NCBI RefSeq assembly: GCF_003865375.1
Contig: NZ_RQVS01000006.1
Coordinates: 124,001-188,000 of the forward strand
DNA length: 64,000 nucleotides
Direction: 5' to 3'
From: Gulosibacter macacae
GTDB lineage: Bacteria; Actinomycetota; Actinomycetes; Actinomycetales; Microbacteriaceae
The notes under the pieces were generated by a model. It was not told where the DNA came from, did not search any database, and saw only the letters and a list, made by a program, of their open reading frames with translations. The first letter of the stretch is position 1. Every line of letters begins with the position of its first letter. Of this stretch, positions 1 through 9,142 are shown in pieces. Position numbers and translations under genes: made by a program.

Positions 1-1415
1 GCCAGTCGGTGCGGAGCGAGCGTGAATCCCGGGCGAAAGAGCACTTGCCGACCGGTCATGGCCCCGCCCGCAATATCGCCGCCGACGAGGTTGGGGTTCC
101 ATGCCTCAAGTGCCGCTGGACTCGACTCGCAGTATTCCAGGATGCGGTCGCGAAACCCGGGTGCAAACCGCTCGATCTGCGCTTCGATGCGTCCGCGCAC
201 TTCGCCAGGATGCGCATCCCGATACCCGAAGGGCACGTGGGCATACGCCCAAATGATCGTGCGATTGCTCGCGCGGCTCGGGTCGGCTGCCTGCTGCTGG
301 CAGACGATGACCATTGGATGCGCCGGGAGCCGCCGGCTTGCCACCTCGGCTTCGGCGCGCACGAGTTCGGCGGGGGTGCCGATGACGTGCACGGTGCTTG
401 CCTGGCCAACCCGCGCATCGCGCCACGGCACCGGGCCGTCAAGAAGGAAGTCGACCTTGTAGGCCGCGCTCCCATGCCGCCAGCCGCGCAGCCTGCGGGC
501 GGTGGCGGGCGGAAGCGCGTCACCATCGCGCGTGAGTGCCAGCACCTGGCGCGGTGTGAGGCTGAGCACGGAGGCAGTTGCCGGCGGCAGCTCACGCAGA
601 TCACGCACCTCGTGCCCGAGGTGCAGGCGACCGCCGTGCGCTTCAAGCGCGCGCGCGAGCGCATCCGTAATTGCACCACTGCCACCGATGGCGACCGGCC
701 AGCCGCTCGTCTGCCCGAGTGCGCCGAAAAGTGTGCCGAACGCCGCGGTCATTGGCTGCGTGAGTGGCGCCATCGCGTGCGCGGCCGAGCCGAGCAAGAA
801 CGCGCGGGCCGCGTCGTCTCGAAAGGCAACACGAGCGAGCGCAGTGGCCGAGGGCAACGCCGCCGGCACGATCCGGGCGAGATCAACCGGATGCGCGGGC
901 CACCGCAACATTGGCGCGAGCAGATTCTCGAGATGGCGATCGAGGCGTCGCACGAGCGGGGCGTGCACGCGCTGCCACGCGGATGCATCCTGGTCGAACT
1001 GCGCGGCAGTTTCGGCAAGTGAGTGGTGCAGGAGTGCCGCCGGACGGTCATCGAACGGATGCGCCAGGGGGAATTCTGCCCGGCACCACTCGAGTCCATA
1101 GCGTTCGAGTTCGAGCTCGTGAAATACCGGGCTCGCGGCCCCGAAAGGATGCGCGGCCGCACCGAGATCGACGATCGTGTCGGGGCCGAACACCGGTGCT
1201 GAGGCTGCGGCGCCACCCGGACGCGCCGCTCGCTCATACACGTCGACCTGCCAGCCCGCACGGGCAAGTAGCGCGGCCGCGGTGAGCCCGTTTGGCCCCG
1301 CACCGACTACGACGGCACGCGAGCGCTCGGGCTGCGCGACAGCTCGTTGCGTCGTCGGTGACGGGGACTTTGGCGAAATCGAATCCGGCGCATCCTGCGG
1401 CTGATCAGCAGTCAT
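1..1415 (-). CDS. Phytoene-dehydrogenase-like FAD-dependent oxidoreductase (3' end beyond window)
   Basis: Leftward coding frame that runs off the window start, so the C-terminus is missing; about 471 residues are present. After a 30-residue Pro/Ser-rich leader, the Rossmann motif VVVGAGPNGLTAAALLARAG is followed by an acidic residue in VDVYERAARPGG, the dinucleotide-binding signature of the CrtI/amine-oxidase-like flavoprotein group. The following sequence (GAAAHPFG, GSGAITDALARALEAHGG, NLVGGDIAGG) fits the NAD(P)/FAD-dependent oxidoreductases often annotated as phytoene desaturase-like. Substrate is unknown and no carotenoid genes lie nearby, so carotenoid chemistry is not implied. The ATG at 1415 is chosen because AGGGGTG lies just upstream; it starts 4 bases after the stop of the preceding gene, suggesting co-transcription. 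Confidence 0.85.
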   Translation of the reverse strand, partial: MTADQPQDAPDSISPKSPSPTTQRAVAQPERSRAVVVGAGPNGLTAAALLARAGWQVDVYERAARPGGAAASAPVFGPDTIVDLGAAAHPFGAASPVFHELELERYGLEWCRAEFPLAHPFDDRPAALLHHSLAETAAQFDQDASAWQRVHAPLVRRLDRHLENLLAPMLRWPAHPVDLARIVPAALPSATALARVAFRDDAARAFLLGSAAHAMAPLTQPMTAAFGTLFGALGQTSGWPVAIGGSGAITDALARALEAHGGRLHLGHEVRDLRELPPATASVLSLTPRQVLALTRDGDALPPATARRLRGWRHGSAAYKVDFLLDGPVPWRDARVGQASTVHVIGTPAELVRAEAEVASRRLPAHPMVIVCQQQAADPSRASNRTIIWAYAHVPFGYRDAHPGEVRGRIEAQIERFAPGFRDRILEYCESSPAALEAWNPNLVGGDIAGGAMTGRQVLFRPGFTLAPHRL

Positions 1416-1419
1416 CGCG

Positions 1420-2188
1420 TCACCCCTGCAGCGGTCGAATCGAGATTCCGAGGCGATGCACAAAGCGCTCGAACTCGGTGAAATCAGTTTCAACGTCGCC
1501 GAAGCAGGTGAACGAAATGAGCAAGTAATTCTCACTCAAATTGAACGGGCGAACCGCGTGGTAAGCGGTGCCGTTCGCGGAATCAACGCGGAGTATGCGC
1601 AATTCAACTTCCTCGACGCGGCCGGGGAAACTGTGAGCGTCGACCCAAAGCGTGCCCACCTCGGTGACCGTTTGTGAAAAAATTGGTGACCAGGCCGAGG
1701 TACTCGGTGATGAGCACTTCGGTGGCCTCGGCGTCATTGCGTGGAGTGTCGATGCCTGTATCAGCTTGCACGCCAGTCTCGGGTAGCCGGGGTTCTTCCC
1801 GAATAATCCTCAACCAACCTGACTCGGCATTCGCGAGACAATCGCTCTCGTTGGTCCAGGTTTTCAACTCGTCGGTTTGGTTGCCCTCGGGCGACCAAGT
1901 GCTGGCAACGTTTGACGAAATCCAAGGCTGGCGCACATTCGAGTTCGCCGAGAGCGGGTACTTCGGCAGATCGGCAATGACACGGCCACCGAATGCGGCA
2001 GCGATGCTCACGATGATGACAAGTGCGGCAAGAAGGGGCGCCTTGGTGCGGGCATTGAACCGGCCGCCGTTGGGTGTTGACGCGCTCACTGCCGCCGGTG
2101 CAGACGCTGGCGGTGGCACAGCTCCATCCGCAGCGTCAGGCGCATACGGTGATCGCGGTGGATCACTCGGCGGGTGCTCGTCGGCCAT
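1420..2188 (-). pseudogene. Membrane-anchored protein interrupted by a frameshift
   Basis: Two overlapping leftward frames look like one gene. The first begins at ATG 2188 (AAAGGTGA in front), has a Pro/Ala-rich cytoplasmic leader and one membrane segment (PLLAALVIIVSIAAAFGG), then an outside domain ending in EYLGLVTNFF. It then goes out of frame into an Arg-rich tail. The second frame takes over with SQTVTEVGTLWVDAHSF and a well-formed C-terminal domain ending at 1420. The switch falls in a run of six A (six T on the coding strand) at 1677-1682; removing one base rejoins the frames into a protein of about 255 residues. The family is not recognised. It sits between the DUF3817 gene and the FAD oxidoreductase. 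It may be a true frameshift, or a sequencing or assembly error in the homopolymer. Confidence 0.7.
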
Positions 2189-2223
2189 GGCGTCACCTTT
2201 CACGCGGCGCTATTGGCGCGAGC

Positions 2224-2679
2224 CTACCTGCCGATCGCTGGCGTCAGGATAAACAAGAAGGCGGCAATTCCGATGCAAATCAGGGTGATCGGATGCGCGA
2301 AGGTCCAGTCGACGACACCGCGCAGCTTGGCGAGCACCGGCGCCTCGCGCCACGCTCGGGGCGAGTCATCGTGCCAGGATGCGGGCACAAGGCCGCGTCG
2401 CTCGACCCACCAGTCAAACAAGAGGGTTGCGAACGGCGGAATTGCGCTGAGCCCACCGAGGAGCATCACGTGCCAGGGCCAGCGGCCGGCCACCGCAATC
2501 ACGAGGCCGAAAAAGAGATAGGCAATGAAGGCGACGCCGTGCGCCGAGCCGGCGAACGCGACGAGCGTGTCGCCGAGCTCCGGCGCGAATCCGTACTTCG
2601 CGGCCATACCGAAAAGCAGCGCAGCCCAGGTACACGCTTCAACGACCGAGATGATGCGCAGCAAACGGGATGGGGTCAC
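2224..2679 (-). CDS. DUF3817 family integral membrane protein
   Basis: About 151 residues with the DUF3817 pattern: an N-terminal helix RLLRIISVVEACTWAALLFGM, then GDTLVAFAGSAHGVAFIAYL containing the typical G-x-x-H, then WPWHVMLLGGLSAIPPFATLLFDWW and a short hydrophilic tail. A final hydrophobic helix near the C-terminus extends beyond the core domain. Function of the family is unknown; it is an inner membrane protein common in actinobacteria. The GTG at 2679 is preferred over upstream starts because AGGGTGG precedes it and because the family begins close to this point. It lies 64 bases downstream of the DMT transporter and 35 bases upstream of the frameshifted membrane gene, all leftward, so the four genes may be one operon. 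Confidence 0.8.
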   Translation of the reverse strand: MTPSRLLRIISVVEACTWAALLFGMAAKYGFAPELGDTLVAFAGSAHGVAFIAYLFFGLVIAVAGRWPWHVMLLGGLSAIPPFATLLFDWWVERRGLVPASWHDDSPRAWREAPVLAKLRGVVDWTFAHPITLICIGIAAFLFILTPAIGR

Positions 2680-2743
2680 CCGATCCACCCTAGTCGGGGT
2701 GCTACGAGCGTAGAGGCGCTCGCATTTGGTGGCCGGTGCAGCC

Positions 2744-3769
2744 CTATTTCGCACGCGAGGTCATCGCGATGAACCACACCGCCGCGATGATTGCGGCGAT
2801 ACCGGCCCACTGCATCCAGGTGATGTGCTCGCCAAGAATGAACAGTCCGCCGAGCACCGCCACCAGCGGCTGCACGAGCAAGAGCGTCGAGCCGGTTGCC
2901 GTTTCGAGCCGGGGCAGGGCAGCTGTCGTCCCCATCCAGCCAATCACCTGCCCGAATAGCGCCATGGCAATCAGGATGAGCAAGGGGCCGATCTCGGGCG
3001 TCAAGTTGGGCGCGCCAAAGAGCGAGGCGATCGAGGTGCCCACCACCATCGACATGAACGCGGCAAGGAAGGCCTGCGTCGCGGCATGCCCGTGAGACGG
3101 CGCCCGACCGACGATGAGCACATAACCCGCGTAGGCGAAGCCCGAGGCAGTGGCGAGCAACACTCCGATGAGCACATCCGGGCCGAGCGCCCCCTGCTCG
3201 AGTGCGCCACTGATGAGCACAATCCCGGTGAGCATCACCGGAATCGCCCAGAGGAATGGTCGACCGATGCGCTCGCGGAAGACGATGAGCGCGAACAGCG
3301 GCACGATGATCACCTGGATATTGCCCGCGACGGTCGCCACACCCGCGCCCGCGAGCATCATGCCCGGTGTCCAGAGACCCAGGTCGATGCCGAAAAACAC
3401 GCCCGCGAGCAGGTGAATCAAAGTGTGGCGCCGGTTCAGCGGGCCATTCATGCGCCACTCGATGATCGCGAGCACGGCGAGGGGGATGAGCGCGATACCA
3501 AAACGGAAGAGCACGGTCGTCGCGGCGTTCTCACCCGAGAGCAGCATGAGTACCGGGCCAATGCCGACCGCGGTAGATGCGACCACAGCAAGGAGCCGCG
3601 CATCCACCCGCTCGAGAAACCCGAAGATTTCGCGCGATTGCCGAGCGCGCTCGACCGCAGGTGACCCGGTCGAAATCACCGGAATCGACGCAGTGATTGG
3701 CGTCAGCGAAGAGCCGATGATCGGGACTTGCCCGGTCACCGGCTCTTTGGAGTTGTCGGAAGGTTGCAT
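2744..3769 (-). CDS. EamA/DMT superfamily transporter
   Basis: About 341 residues. After a hydrophilic N-terminal stretch of about 55 residues there are around ten hydrophobic helices in two EamA repeats. The first contains VGIGPVLMLLSGENAATTVLFRFGIA and GVFFGIDLGLWTPGM; the second contains GVLLATASGFAYAGYVLIVGR and ends in LLLVQPLVAVLGGLFILGEHITWMQWAGIAAI, the hallmark of the drug/metabolite transporter superfamily. Members export amino acids, metabolites or drugs; the substrate cannot be told here. The ATG at 3769 has only a weak ribosome site, so a later start inside the leader is possible. The upstream gap to purQ holds a GTCGAG-type repeat. Confidence 0.85.
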   Translation of the reverse strand: MQPSDNSKEPVTGQVPIIGSSLTPITASIPVISTGSPAVERARQSREIFGFLERVDARLLAVVASTAVGIGPVLMLLSGENAATTVLFRFGIALIPLAVLAIIEWRMNGPLNRRHTLIHLLAGVFFGIDLGLWTPGMMLAGAGVATVAGNIQVIIVPLFALIVFRERIGRPFLWAIPVMLTGIVLISGALEQGALGPDVLIGVLLATASGFAYAGYVLIVGRAPSHGHAATQAFLAAFMSMVVGTSIASLFGAPNLTPEIGPLLILIAMALFGQVIGWMGTTAALPRLETATGSTLLLVQPLVAVLGGLFILGEHITWMQWAGIAAIIAAVWFIAMTSRAK

Positions 3770-3804
3770 GTGGGGTGTTGAGTCGAGATGACGGTGGTGG
3801 TCAT

Positions 3805-3872
3805 GATGCGCTTCGCTACCCTTCGAGCGGTGCCCTGAGGCTCTCGAAGGGTAGGCCGAAGGCCGTATCGAG
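3805..3872. repeat. Interspersed TCGAG-type inverted repeat, copy 1
   Basis: The arms CTACCCTTCGAG and CTCGAAGGGTAG face each other and the element ends in GGCCGAAGGCCGTATCGAG. It belongs to the family of GC-rich TCGAG/GTCTCGAT elements found at seven further places in this window. It fills the gap between purQ and the DMT transporter gene. Confidence 0.7.
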
Positions 3873-3896
3873 CCCCCGCAGCCAGTGAAGAGCGAG

Positions 3897-4592
3897 CTAC
3901 GCCTGCGCGAGGCTCCGCAACACGCTCGCGAACATACCGAGACCATCGATGCCCGAGCGCATCCGCTCAGGAGTGTCAGGACCAAAGCCCGGCTCCACCG
4001 CGTGCTCGGGGTGCGGCATGAGGCCCACCACATTGCCGCGCTCATTGCGCAGACCCGCGATGTCGTTGAGCGAGCCGTTCGGGTTCACACCGAGGTAGCG
4101 GAACGCGACAAGCCCCTCGCCTTCGATGCGCTTGAGCGTCTCGTCATCGGCGATGTACGCACCCTCGCCGTTCTTGAGCGGAATGGTGATTTCTTCATCC
4201 TGCTCATAGGCGTTCGTCCACGCGGTGTCGATGTTCTCGACGCGCAGACGCTGGTCACGGCAGACAAACCGGCCACCGGCATTGCGGATGAGGCCACCCG
4301 GCAGCAGGTGCGACTCGACGAGCATCTGGAAGCCATTGCAGATGCCGAGCACGGGCAGGCCCTTGTTTGCTGCATCCTTGAGCTCGGCCATGATCGGTGC
4401 GCGCGAGGCGATCGCACCGCAGCGCAGGTAGTCGCCGTAGCTGAACCCACCAGGCAACACGACTGCATCCACGCCCTGAAGATCGTGGTCGGCGTGCCAA
4501 AGGGCAATCGGGGTGCCGCCAGCGATCTCAACGGCGCGCTGGGCGTCGCGATCGTCGAGCGAACCCGGGAAAGTGATAACTCCGACGCGCAT
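3897..4592 (-). CDS. purQ: Phosphoribosylformylglycinamidine synthase subunit PurQ
   Basis: 231 residues, normal length for PurQ, the glutamine amidotransferase subunit of FGAM synthase (purine step 4). It supplies ammonia from glutamine to PurL in the cytoplasm. The class I glutaminase features are visible: N-terminal MRVGVITFPGSLDDRDAQRA, the oxyanion loop VVLPGGFSYGDYLR, the nucleophile in LGICNGFQML, and the catalytic His/Glu in LMPHPEHAVE. It starts 2 bases after the purS stop, so the two are translationally coupled. purL is not next door in this window, unlike the common purS-purQ-purL order. Confidence 0.97.
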   Translation of the reverse strand: MRVGVITFPGSLDDRDAQRAVEIAGGTPIALWHADHDLQGVDAVVLPGGFSYGDYLRCGAIASRAPIMAELKDAANKGLPVLGICNGFQMLVESHLLPGGLIRNAGGRFVCRDQRLRVENIDTAWTNAYEQDEEITIPLKNGEGAYIADDETLKRIEGEGLVAFRYLGVNPNGSLNDIAGLRNERGNVVGLMPHPEHAVEPGFGPDTPERMRSGIDGLGMFASVLRSLAQA

Positions 4593-4594
4593 GA

Positions 4595-4948
4595 CTAGGC
4601 CTGCTCGTGGTTCGCGACAGCCTGCTGGTCGCTCGAGGCGCCGGTCGGCAGGAAGCCATCGTCGGTGACCGTCTCGGTCTGCGACGGGTCGAAGGGCTCG
4701 TCTTCGGCCACATCGATCGAGATGACGTCTTCGATCACGCCGTTCGAGAGCAACTCGTCAGCGAGCTTCGCGACCTCGTCCATGAGTTCAGCGGAAACCT
4801 CGCGGTCAGTGACAATCTCAAAGCGCTTGCCGATGCGCACATCGGTGAAGTGGCCCTGGCCGCCACCGGCGAGCGAGCGCTGCACGGCCTTTCCAGCCGG
4901 ATCGAGAAGCTCCTGCTTCGGCATGACCTGCACGATGATCTTCGGCAT
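4595..4948 (-). CDS. purS: Phosphoribosylformylglycinamidine synthase subunit PurS
   Basis: 117 residues. The first 80 match PurS, the small dimeric subunit that bridges PurQ and PurL in the three-part FGAM synthase: MPKIIVQVMPKQELLDPAGKAV, then GHFTDVRIGKRFEI and a helical end before an acidic tail. The C-terminal 35 residues, rich in Asp, Glu, Ser and Gln, extend beyond the usual PurS length of about 80-85 and look disordered. The ATG at 4948 has a clear AGGAG six bases in front and gives the family N-terminus. Longer upstream starts give sequence without family resemblance. Confidence 0.95.
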   Translation of the reverse strand: MPKIIVQVMPKQELLDPAGKAVQRSLAGGGQGHFTDVRIGKRFEIVTDREVSAELMDEVAKLADELLSNGVIEDVISIDVAEDEPFDPSQTETVTDDGFLPTGASSDQQAVANHEQA

Positions 4949-4981
4949 CGAAACTCCTGACGTTGACGCGGCGGCGATGAA

Positions 4982-5005
4982 ACATTCGGGGGACACCCTG
5001 AATGT
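4982..5005. promoter_or_regulatory. Possible operator upstream of purS
   Basis: ACATTCGGG and CCTGAATGT face each other across six bases, with one mismatch, about 35-55 bases upstream of the purS start. The place and symmetry would suit a repressor site or a 5' leader hairpin for purSQ. I do not see the same element before purF, purM or the purD-purC fusion, so it is not shown to be a purine regulon site. Confidence 0.25.
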
Positions 5006-5089
5006 GGCGGCGGATACCCTTTGACATCCTAGTCGGGTGACCGGTGCATCGTCGCCGCGTGCACACGGTCGAGTAATGAGGGGATGCGG

Positions 5090-6286
5090 ATGCACCAGGC
5101 ACAGGAACACGAGCAGGGTCGATTGCGGATGCCAGCGCGCGTCGGTGACCTTTGGCGCGATGGGCTCGGCGTCGTCTCGACTCGATCGGTGCAGGTGCTG
5201 GTGATTCTCGCCGTGGCGGCCGTCACGATTTGGGGCCTGCAGCAGGTGTCGCTCGTGGTGATTCCGCTGCTTCTCGGCCTGATTGTGGCCGCGGCACTCG
5301 CGCCGCTCGTGTCGTTGCTCGTGCGTCGCGGCTGGCCGCGGGTGCTCGCCACCGTGACGGTGCTGCTCGCGCTCGTGGTGGTGCTCGGTGGTGCCATTGC
5401 GATCGTTGTTGCGCAGGTGGCCGACAAGTGGGCGCTGCTGTCTGATCGCACGCTCGATGGCGTGAATCAGCTGATCAGCTGGTGGAACACGACCTTCCCG
5501 CAGTTCGAACTGAATCAACAGAACATCAACGAGCTTTGGGCCACCGTGCAGGGCTGGATCTCGAACCTCAACTACGGTGCGCTCGGCTCTGGTGTTGCGG
5601 CCGGGCTCGGTAGCGTCGGCGCGTTCGTCGCCGGGCTTGTGCTGTTCATCGTCATCCTGTTCTTCTTTGTGAAGGACGGGCCGATGATCTGGTCGTTCCT
5701 CATTCGTCCGCTCAAGGATGCGCAGCACCGTCGCGCTGAACTCATGGGTACCCGCGCGGTTGCCGTGCTCGGTGGCTATGTGCGCGGCACCGTGATCGTG
5801 GCGCTCGTGGATGCGATTTTCATTGGCCTCGGACTCGTGATTCTGCAGGTGCCGCTTGCGATTCCGCTTGCGCTCGTGGTGTTCATTTGTGCGTTTATCC
5901 CAGTCGTGGGCGCGACGCTCGCCGGGGTGATTGCGGCGCTCGTGACGCTCGTGACGAATGGGTTTGTGCCGGCGATTATCGTGGTCGCGATTGTGGTGCT
6001 CGTGAACCAGCTCGAGGGGAATCTGCTCTCACCGATCGTCCTTGGCAAGTCGCTCGCGCTGCACGAACTTGTGGTGTTGCTCACCTTGACCGTCGGTACC
6101 GTGCTGGGCGGCATCATCGGCACGCTGATTGCGGTGCCGTTGACTGCTGTTGGTTGGGCGCTCGTGAAGGCGTGGACTGAGCCGTTGCCAGCGCTGGAAC
6201 AGGATGCGGACGGCGAGAGCATGGCCGAACGTTGGCGCGCCGCCCGCGAACGGGCACTTGCCCGTCGCGACGCGAACGCGAGCTGA
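5090..6286 (+). CDS. AI-2E family (PerM-type) transporter
   Basis: About 398 residues with the AI-2E transporter/DUF20 layout. Two helices follow an N-terminal tail (VQVLVILAVAAVTIWGL, LVVIPLLLGLIVAAALAPLV), then a helix in VTVLLALVVVLGGAIAIVV. A soluble segment rich in W and N follows, then the C-terminal bundle with FFFVKDGPMIW, GYVRGTVIVALVDAIFIGLG, FIPVVGATLAGVIAALVTL and NQLEGNLLSPIVLGKSLALHE, the most conserved block of the family. Members act as exporters or antiporters of small molecules; the name does not prove a quorum-sensing role. A GAGGGG ribosome site sits six bases before ATG 5090; an ATG at 5084 abuts it directly and is less likely. Confidence 0.9.
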   Translation: MHQAQEHEQGRLRMPARVGDLWRDGLGVVSTRSVQVLVILAVAAVTIWGLQQVSLVVIPLLLGLIVAAALAPLVSLLVRRGWPRVLATVTVLLALVVVLGGAIAIVVAQVADKWALLSDRTLDGVNQLISWWNTTFPQFELNQQNINELWATVQGWISNLNYGALGSGVAAGLGSVGAFVAGLVLFIVILFFFVKDGPMIWSFLIRPLKDAQHRRAELMGTRAVAVLGGYVRGTVIVALVDAIFIGLGLVILQVPLAIPLALVVFICAFIPVVGATLAGVIAALVTLVTNGFVPAIIVVAIVVLVNQLEGNLLSPIVLGKSLALHELVVLLTLTVGTVLGGIIGTLIAVPLTAVGWALVKAWTEPLPALEQDADGESMAERWRAARERALARRDANAS

Positions 6287-6358
6287 GGCGCAGCCGATTC
6301 GCACGATGAGGCGCAGCCCCCGTCGCGCGGGTGCTCGCTCCGCGGCTTTGGCGCAGCA

Positions 6359-6422
6359 AAGTCGCGCGCTGAGGCCTGGCCAAGTCGCGCGTTGAGGCCT
6401 GGCCAAGTCGCGCGCTGAGGCC
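6359..6422. repeat. 23-bp direct tandem repeat, 2.8 copies
   Basis: The unit AAGTCGCGCGCTGAGGCCTG followed by GCC recurs at 6359-6381, 6382-6404 (one C to T change) and, cut short, at 6405-6422. It lies in the 360-base gap between the convergent AI-2E transporter and purD-purC genes. The rest of that gap (6287-6358 and 6423-6576) shows no gene. Confidence 0.85.
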
Positions 6423-6576
6423 CTCGAAGCGCCCCACCCCTGACCCTTCACGCCAACCCCGAGCCTTGTTTCGAGCCTTCACGCCATACCTGGGCGATGC
6501 ATGGGTCGGGTTTGGCGTTTTTGGTCGGGTTTGTGGCGGGTGTGCGAGCGAAAGTGACCTGCGTGCATCCAACTGT

Positions 6577-6630
6577 GAGCGAAAACACCGAGTGGGAGCC
6601 CCACGGGACTCCCACTTAGCGTTTTCGCTC
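6577..6630. terminator. Long hairpin between convergent genes
   Basis: GAGCGAAAACACCGAGTGGG at 6577 pairs with CTCCCACTTAGCGTTTTCGC ending near 6630: 22 base pairs in each arm with three mismatches around a 10-base loop. It stands 16 bases beyond the purD-purC stop (leftward) and about 290 beyond the rightward gene. Its place suits a bidirectional terminator, but there is no clear T-run. Confidence 0.5.
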
Positions 6631-6646
6631 GTACTTGTGGCGCCGG

Positions 6647-8977
6647 CTACACCCCGAGCCGTTCGAACAGCTCTTCGTAGCGGGCGCGGGTCTGCTCCAC
6701 GATCTCCTCGGGTAGCTCCGGCGGTGTGCCGGTGCCATCCCAGTTCTCGGTAAGCCAATTGCGCACGATCTGCTTGTCGAACGACGCCAGGCGCACGGCC
6801 AACGGCAGCGACTCGTCGGCGTAGGCATGCGCATCCCAGTACCGCGATGAGTCAGAGGTGAGCACCTCGTCACCGAGCGTGATCTCGCCAGTTTCGGGGT
6901 CGCGACCAAACTCGAACTTCGTGTCGGCCAGAATCAGGCCGCGCTCTTCAGCAATGGCGGATGCTTCGGCAAAGATCCGCAGCGACAGCTCGCGCAGTGC
7001 CGTGGCCGCATCCTCGCCAATGAGTTCGACGGTGCGCTCGAACGAAATGTTCTCGTCGTGCTCACCCTGCGGCGCCTTGTGCGCCGGGGTGTAGATGGGC
7101 TCAGGGAGGCGGTCGCCGTCGTTCAATCCCTCGGGGAGCTCGATGCCGCAAACGGTGCCCGAGGCCTGGTACTCCTTGAGACCCGAGCCGGTGAGATAGC
7201 CGCGCACAACGCACTCGACGGGGAACATGTCGAGCTTCGCCACGCGCATGGCGCGAGCCGCGATGTCATCGGTCAGTGCCGCATCCCAGCCCGCGGTTTC
7301 ACGCAGGTGGTTCGGCACATCGAGGCGATCAAACCACCAGCGCGACAGGCGCGTGAGCAACGCACCCTTCGCGGGAATCTCGGGCTCGAGCAGGTGATCG
7401 AAGGCCGAGACGCGGTTCGAGGCGATGATGAGCAGCGCATCCCGGTCATCGTCGGACTCGTAAACCTCGCGCACCTTGCCCGAGTAGATGTGGTGCCAGC
7501 CGTCGAGCTGCGGGTGACGCACCGAGTTGAGGTTGAAGCCGCGCGACTCGGCGGTGGCGGCAGCGATCGGTGTCTCTGACAGCTTCGGGGCCGGCGTTGC
7601 GGGTGCCTCAGGGTTCGGGTCGATGTCACTTGCGGCTTGGTCAGCGGCCGCGGCGGCGAATACCTCGGTGCTCGTGAGCGCGCCGTCGCGGGCGAGCATC
7701 GAGTCTTGGGTCGCCGCACCAATCTGCGCGATGTCGGAGCGAATCTGCCCACCCTCGAGCTCGATGTGGCCGAGGGCTTGATAGGCGCCGCGGCGGGCTT
7801 CCTGCAGGGTGGCGCCGGTGGCGACGACGTTGAGCACCCGGCCGCCGGTTGCGATGAGGGACTCGCCGTCGGGGCCCTGGTCGGTGGCGGCGTGGAGCAC
7901 GCGCGCGCCGTGTTCGGCGGCGGCGTCGAGCCCGTGCAGTTCGCGGCCGGTGATGACGCTCTCGGGATAGCCCTCGGATGCGAGCACCACGGTGACCGCA
8001 GCGTTGTCGTTGAGCTCTAGCGGGCCGTGCTCGTCGAGCGTGCCGTTCGCGGATGCGAGCAGAAGCGCCGAGAGCGGTTCGGCAAGGCGCTCGAGCACAA
8101 CCTGCGTCTCGGGGTCACCGAAACGAGCGTTGAACTCGATCACGCGGATGCCTGCGGCCGTGACGATGAGGCCGCAGTAGAGGAGACCCTGGAACGGGGT
8201 TCCGGCCTCGCGCATGGTGTCGACGACAGGCTGCGCCACCTCGTCAATGACCTGCTGCATGAACGCCTGCTCACCGCCAAAGCGGTCGTTGAGGAACGGC
8301 ACCGGCGTATAGGCGCCCATGCCGCCGGTGTTGGGGCCAGCATCCTCGTCAAGGAGGCGCTTGAAGTCTTGCGCGGGCGGGAACGCGCGCACGGTGTCAC
8401 CGTCGCTGAGGCAGAAGAGCGAGACCTCTTGCCCGTCGAGAAACTCTTCGACCAGCAGGGGACCGGATGCGAGCCACTGCTGCGAGTGCGCGATGGCGGC
8501 TTCGCGGTCGCTCGTGACGATGACGCCCTTGCCTGAGGCGAGGCCGTCGGCCTTGACCACATAGGGCGCGCCGAATTCGTCAATAGTGGCGACGAGTTCG
8601 TCGAGGTCGTGACAGAGCTGGGCTCGGCCGGTGGGGACCTCGGCGCGCTGCATGATGTCTTTCGCGAAGGTCTTTGAGCCCTCGAGCTGCGCGGCGGCGC
8701 GGGAGGGACCGAACACCGGGATGCCCTTCGCGCGCACCGCGTCGGCGACTCCGGCGACGAGCGGGGCTTCGGGGCCGATGACGACGAGGTCGACATCTTC
8801 GGTGCGGGCGAAGTTGGCGACGAGGTCGGGCTGCGTGCTGTCGAGGCGGATGCGCTCGGCCTGATCGGACATGCCGATATTGCCGGGCGCGACGATGAGC
8901 TGGTGCTCACCCTCATTGGCGAGCGAGGTGACGATGGCGTGCTCGCGCGCGCCCGAGCCAAGTACAAGAATCTTCAC
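6647..8977 (-). CDS. Fused GAR synthetase-SAICAR synthetase (PurD-PurC)
   Basis: One frame of about 776 residues carries two purine enzymes that are usually separate. Residues 1 to about 425 are PurD (phosphoribosylamine-glycine ligase): [14 protein letters not shown] at the start, the ATP-grasp segment [29 protein letters not shown], and [14 protein letters not shown] linker of some 60 residues rich in Ala, Pro and Glu follows. Residues about 490 to 776 are PurC (SAICAR synthetase): [53 protein letters not shown]. Both halves look complete. No stop and no clear internal ribosome site separates them, so a two-domain protein is expected. GTG 8977 gives the PurD family N-terminus, but its ribosome site is weak. 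purD and purC are frequent neighbours in actinobacteria, so the fusion probably arose by loss of the intervening stop. Confidence 0.93.
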   Translation of the reverse strand: MKILVLGSGAREHAIVTSLANEGEHQLIVAPGNIGMSDQAERIRLDSTQPDLVANFARTEDVDLVVIGPEAPLVAGVADAVRAKGIPVFGPSRAAAQLEGSKTFAKDIMQRAEVPTGRAQLCHDLDELVATIDEFGAPYVVKADGLASGKGVIVTSDREAAIAHSQQWLASGPLLVEEFLDGQEVSLFCLSDGDTVRAFPPAQDFKRLLDEDAGPNTGGMGAYTPVPFLNDRFGGEQAFMQQVIDEVAQPVVDTMREAGTPFQGLLYCGLIVTAAGIRVIEFNARFGDPETQVVLERLAEPLSALLLASANGTLDEHGPLELNDNAAVTVVLASEGYPESVITGRELHGLDAAAEHGARVLHAATDQGPDGESLIATGGRVLNVVATGATLQEARRGAYQALGHIELEGGQIRSDIAQIGAATQDSMLARDGALTSTEVFAAAAADQAASDIDPNPEAPATPAPKLSETPIAAATAESRGFNLNSVRHPQLDGWHHIYSGKVREVYESDDDRDALLIIASNRVSAFDHLLEPEIPAKGALLTRLSRWWFDRLDVPNHLRETAGWDAALTDDIAARAMRVAKLDMFPVECVVRGYLTGSGLKEYQASGTVCGIELPEGLNDGDRLPEPIYTPAHKAPQGEHDENISFERTVELIGEDAATALRELSLRIFAEASAIAEERGLILADTKFEFGRDPETGEITLGDEVLTSDSSRYWDAHAYADESLPLAVRLASFDKQIVRNWLTENWDGTGTPPELPEEIVEQTRARYEELFERLGV

Positions 8978-9057
8978 GCTTGCCAGGCTACCGGGCTGTG
9001 GGACGGGCGGGCGCTGGCTCGCCCGCGTGCTGCGCAGGTGAGGCCGCGCGCAAGTGG

Positions 9058-9111
9058 CCCTCTCGTGGTCAAATGGCCCAACCATGGGTGGGAGAGTTCG
9101 CCATGAGAGGG
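9058..9111. repeat. Inverted repeat related to the one at 17464
   Basis: CCCTCTCGTGG faces CCATGAGAGGG (one mismatch), followed by GGGGAGTTGCG. The words CGTGGTCA, ACCCATG or ACCATG, and GAGAGGGGnAGTTGCG recur in the same order at 17464-17520, so the two are diverged copies of one element. This copy lies in the divergent gap between purD-purC and the SCP2-like gene. Confidence 0.6.
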
Positions 9112-9142
9112 GGAGTTGCGAGCCGCGCGGCAGAATGGGTGC

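Noticed and set aside
9-1022. Open frame of 337 codons on the plus strand
   Set aside because: It is antisense to the flavoprotein, Arg/Ala/Gly-rich, and has no family-like motif; the minus frame has a clear FAD site.
6359-6422. Possible CRISPR array
   Set aside because: The units are directly abutting with no spacers, only 2.8 copies, and no cas genes are in the window.
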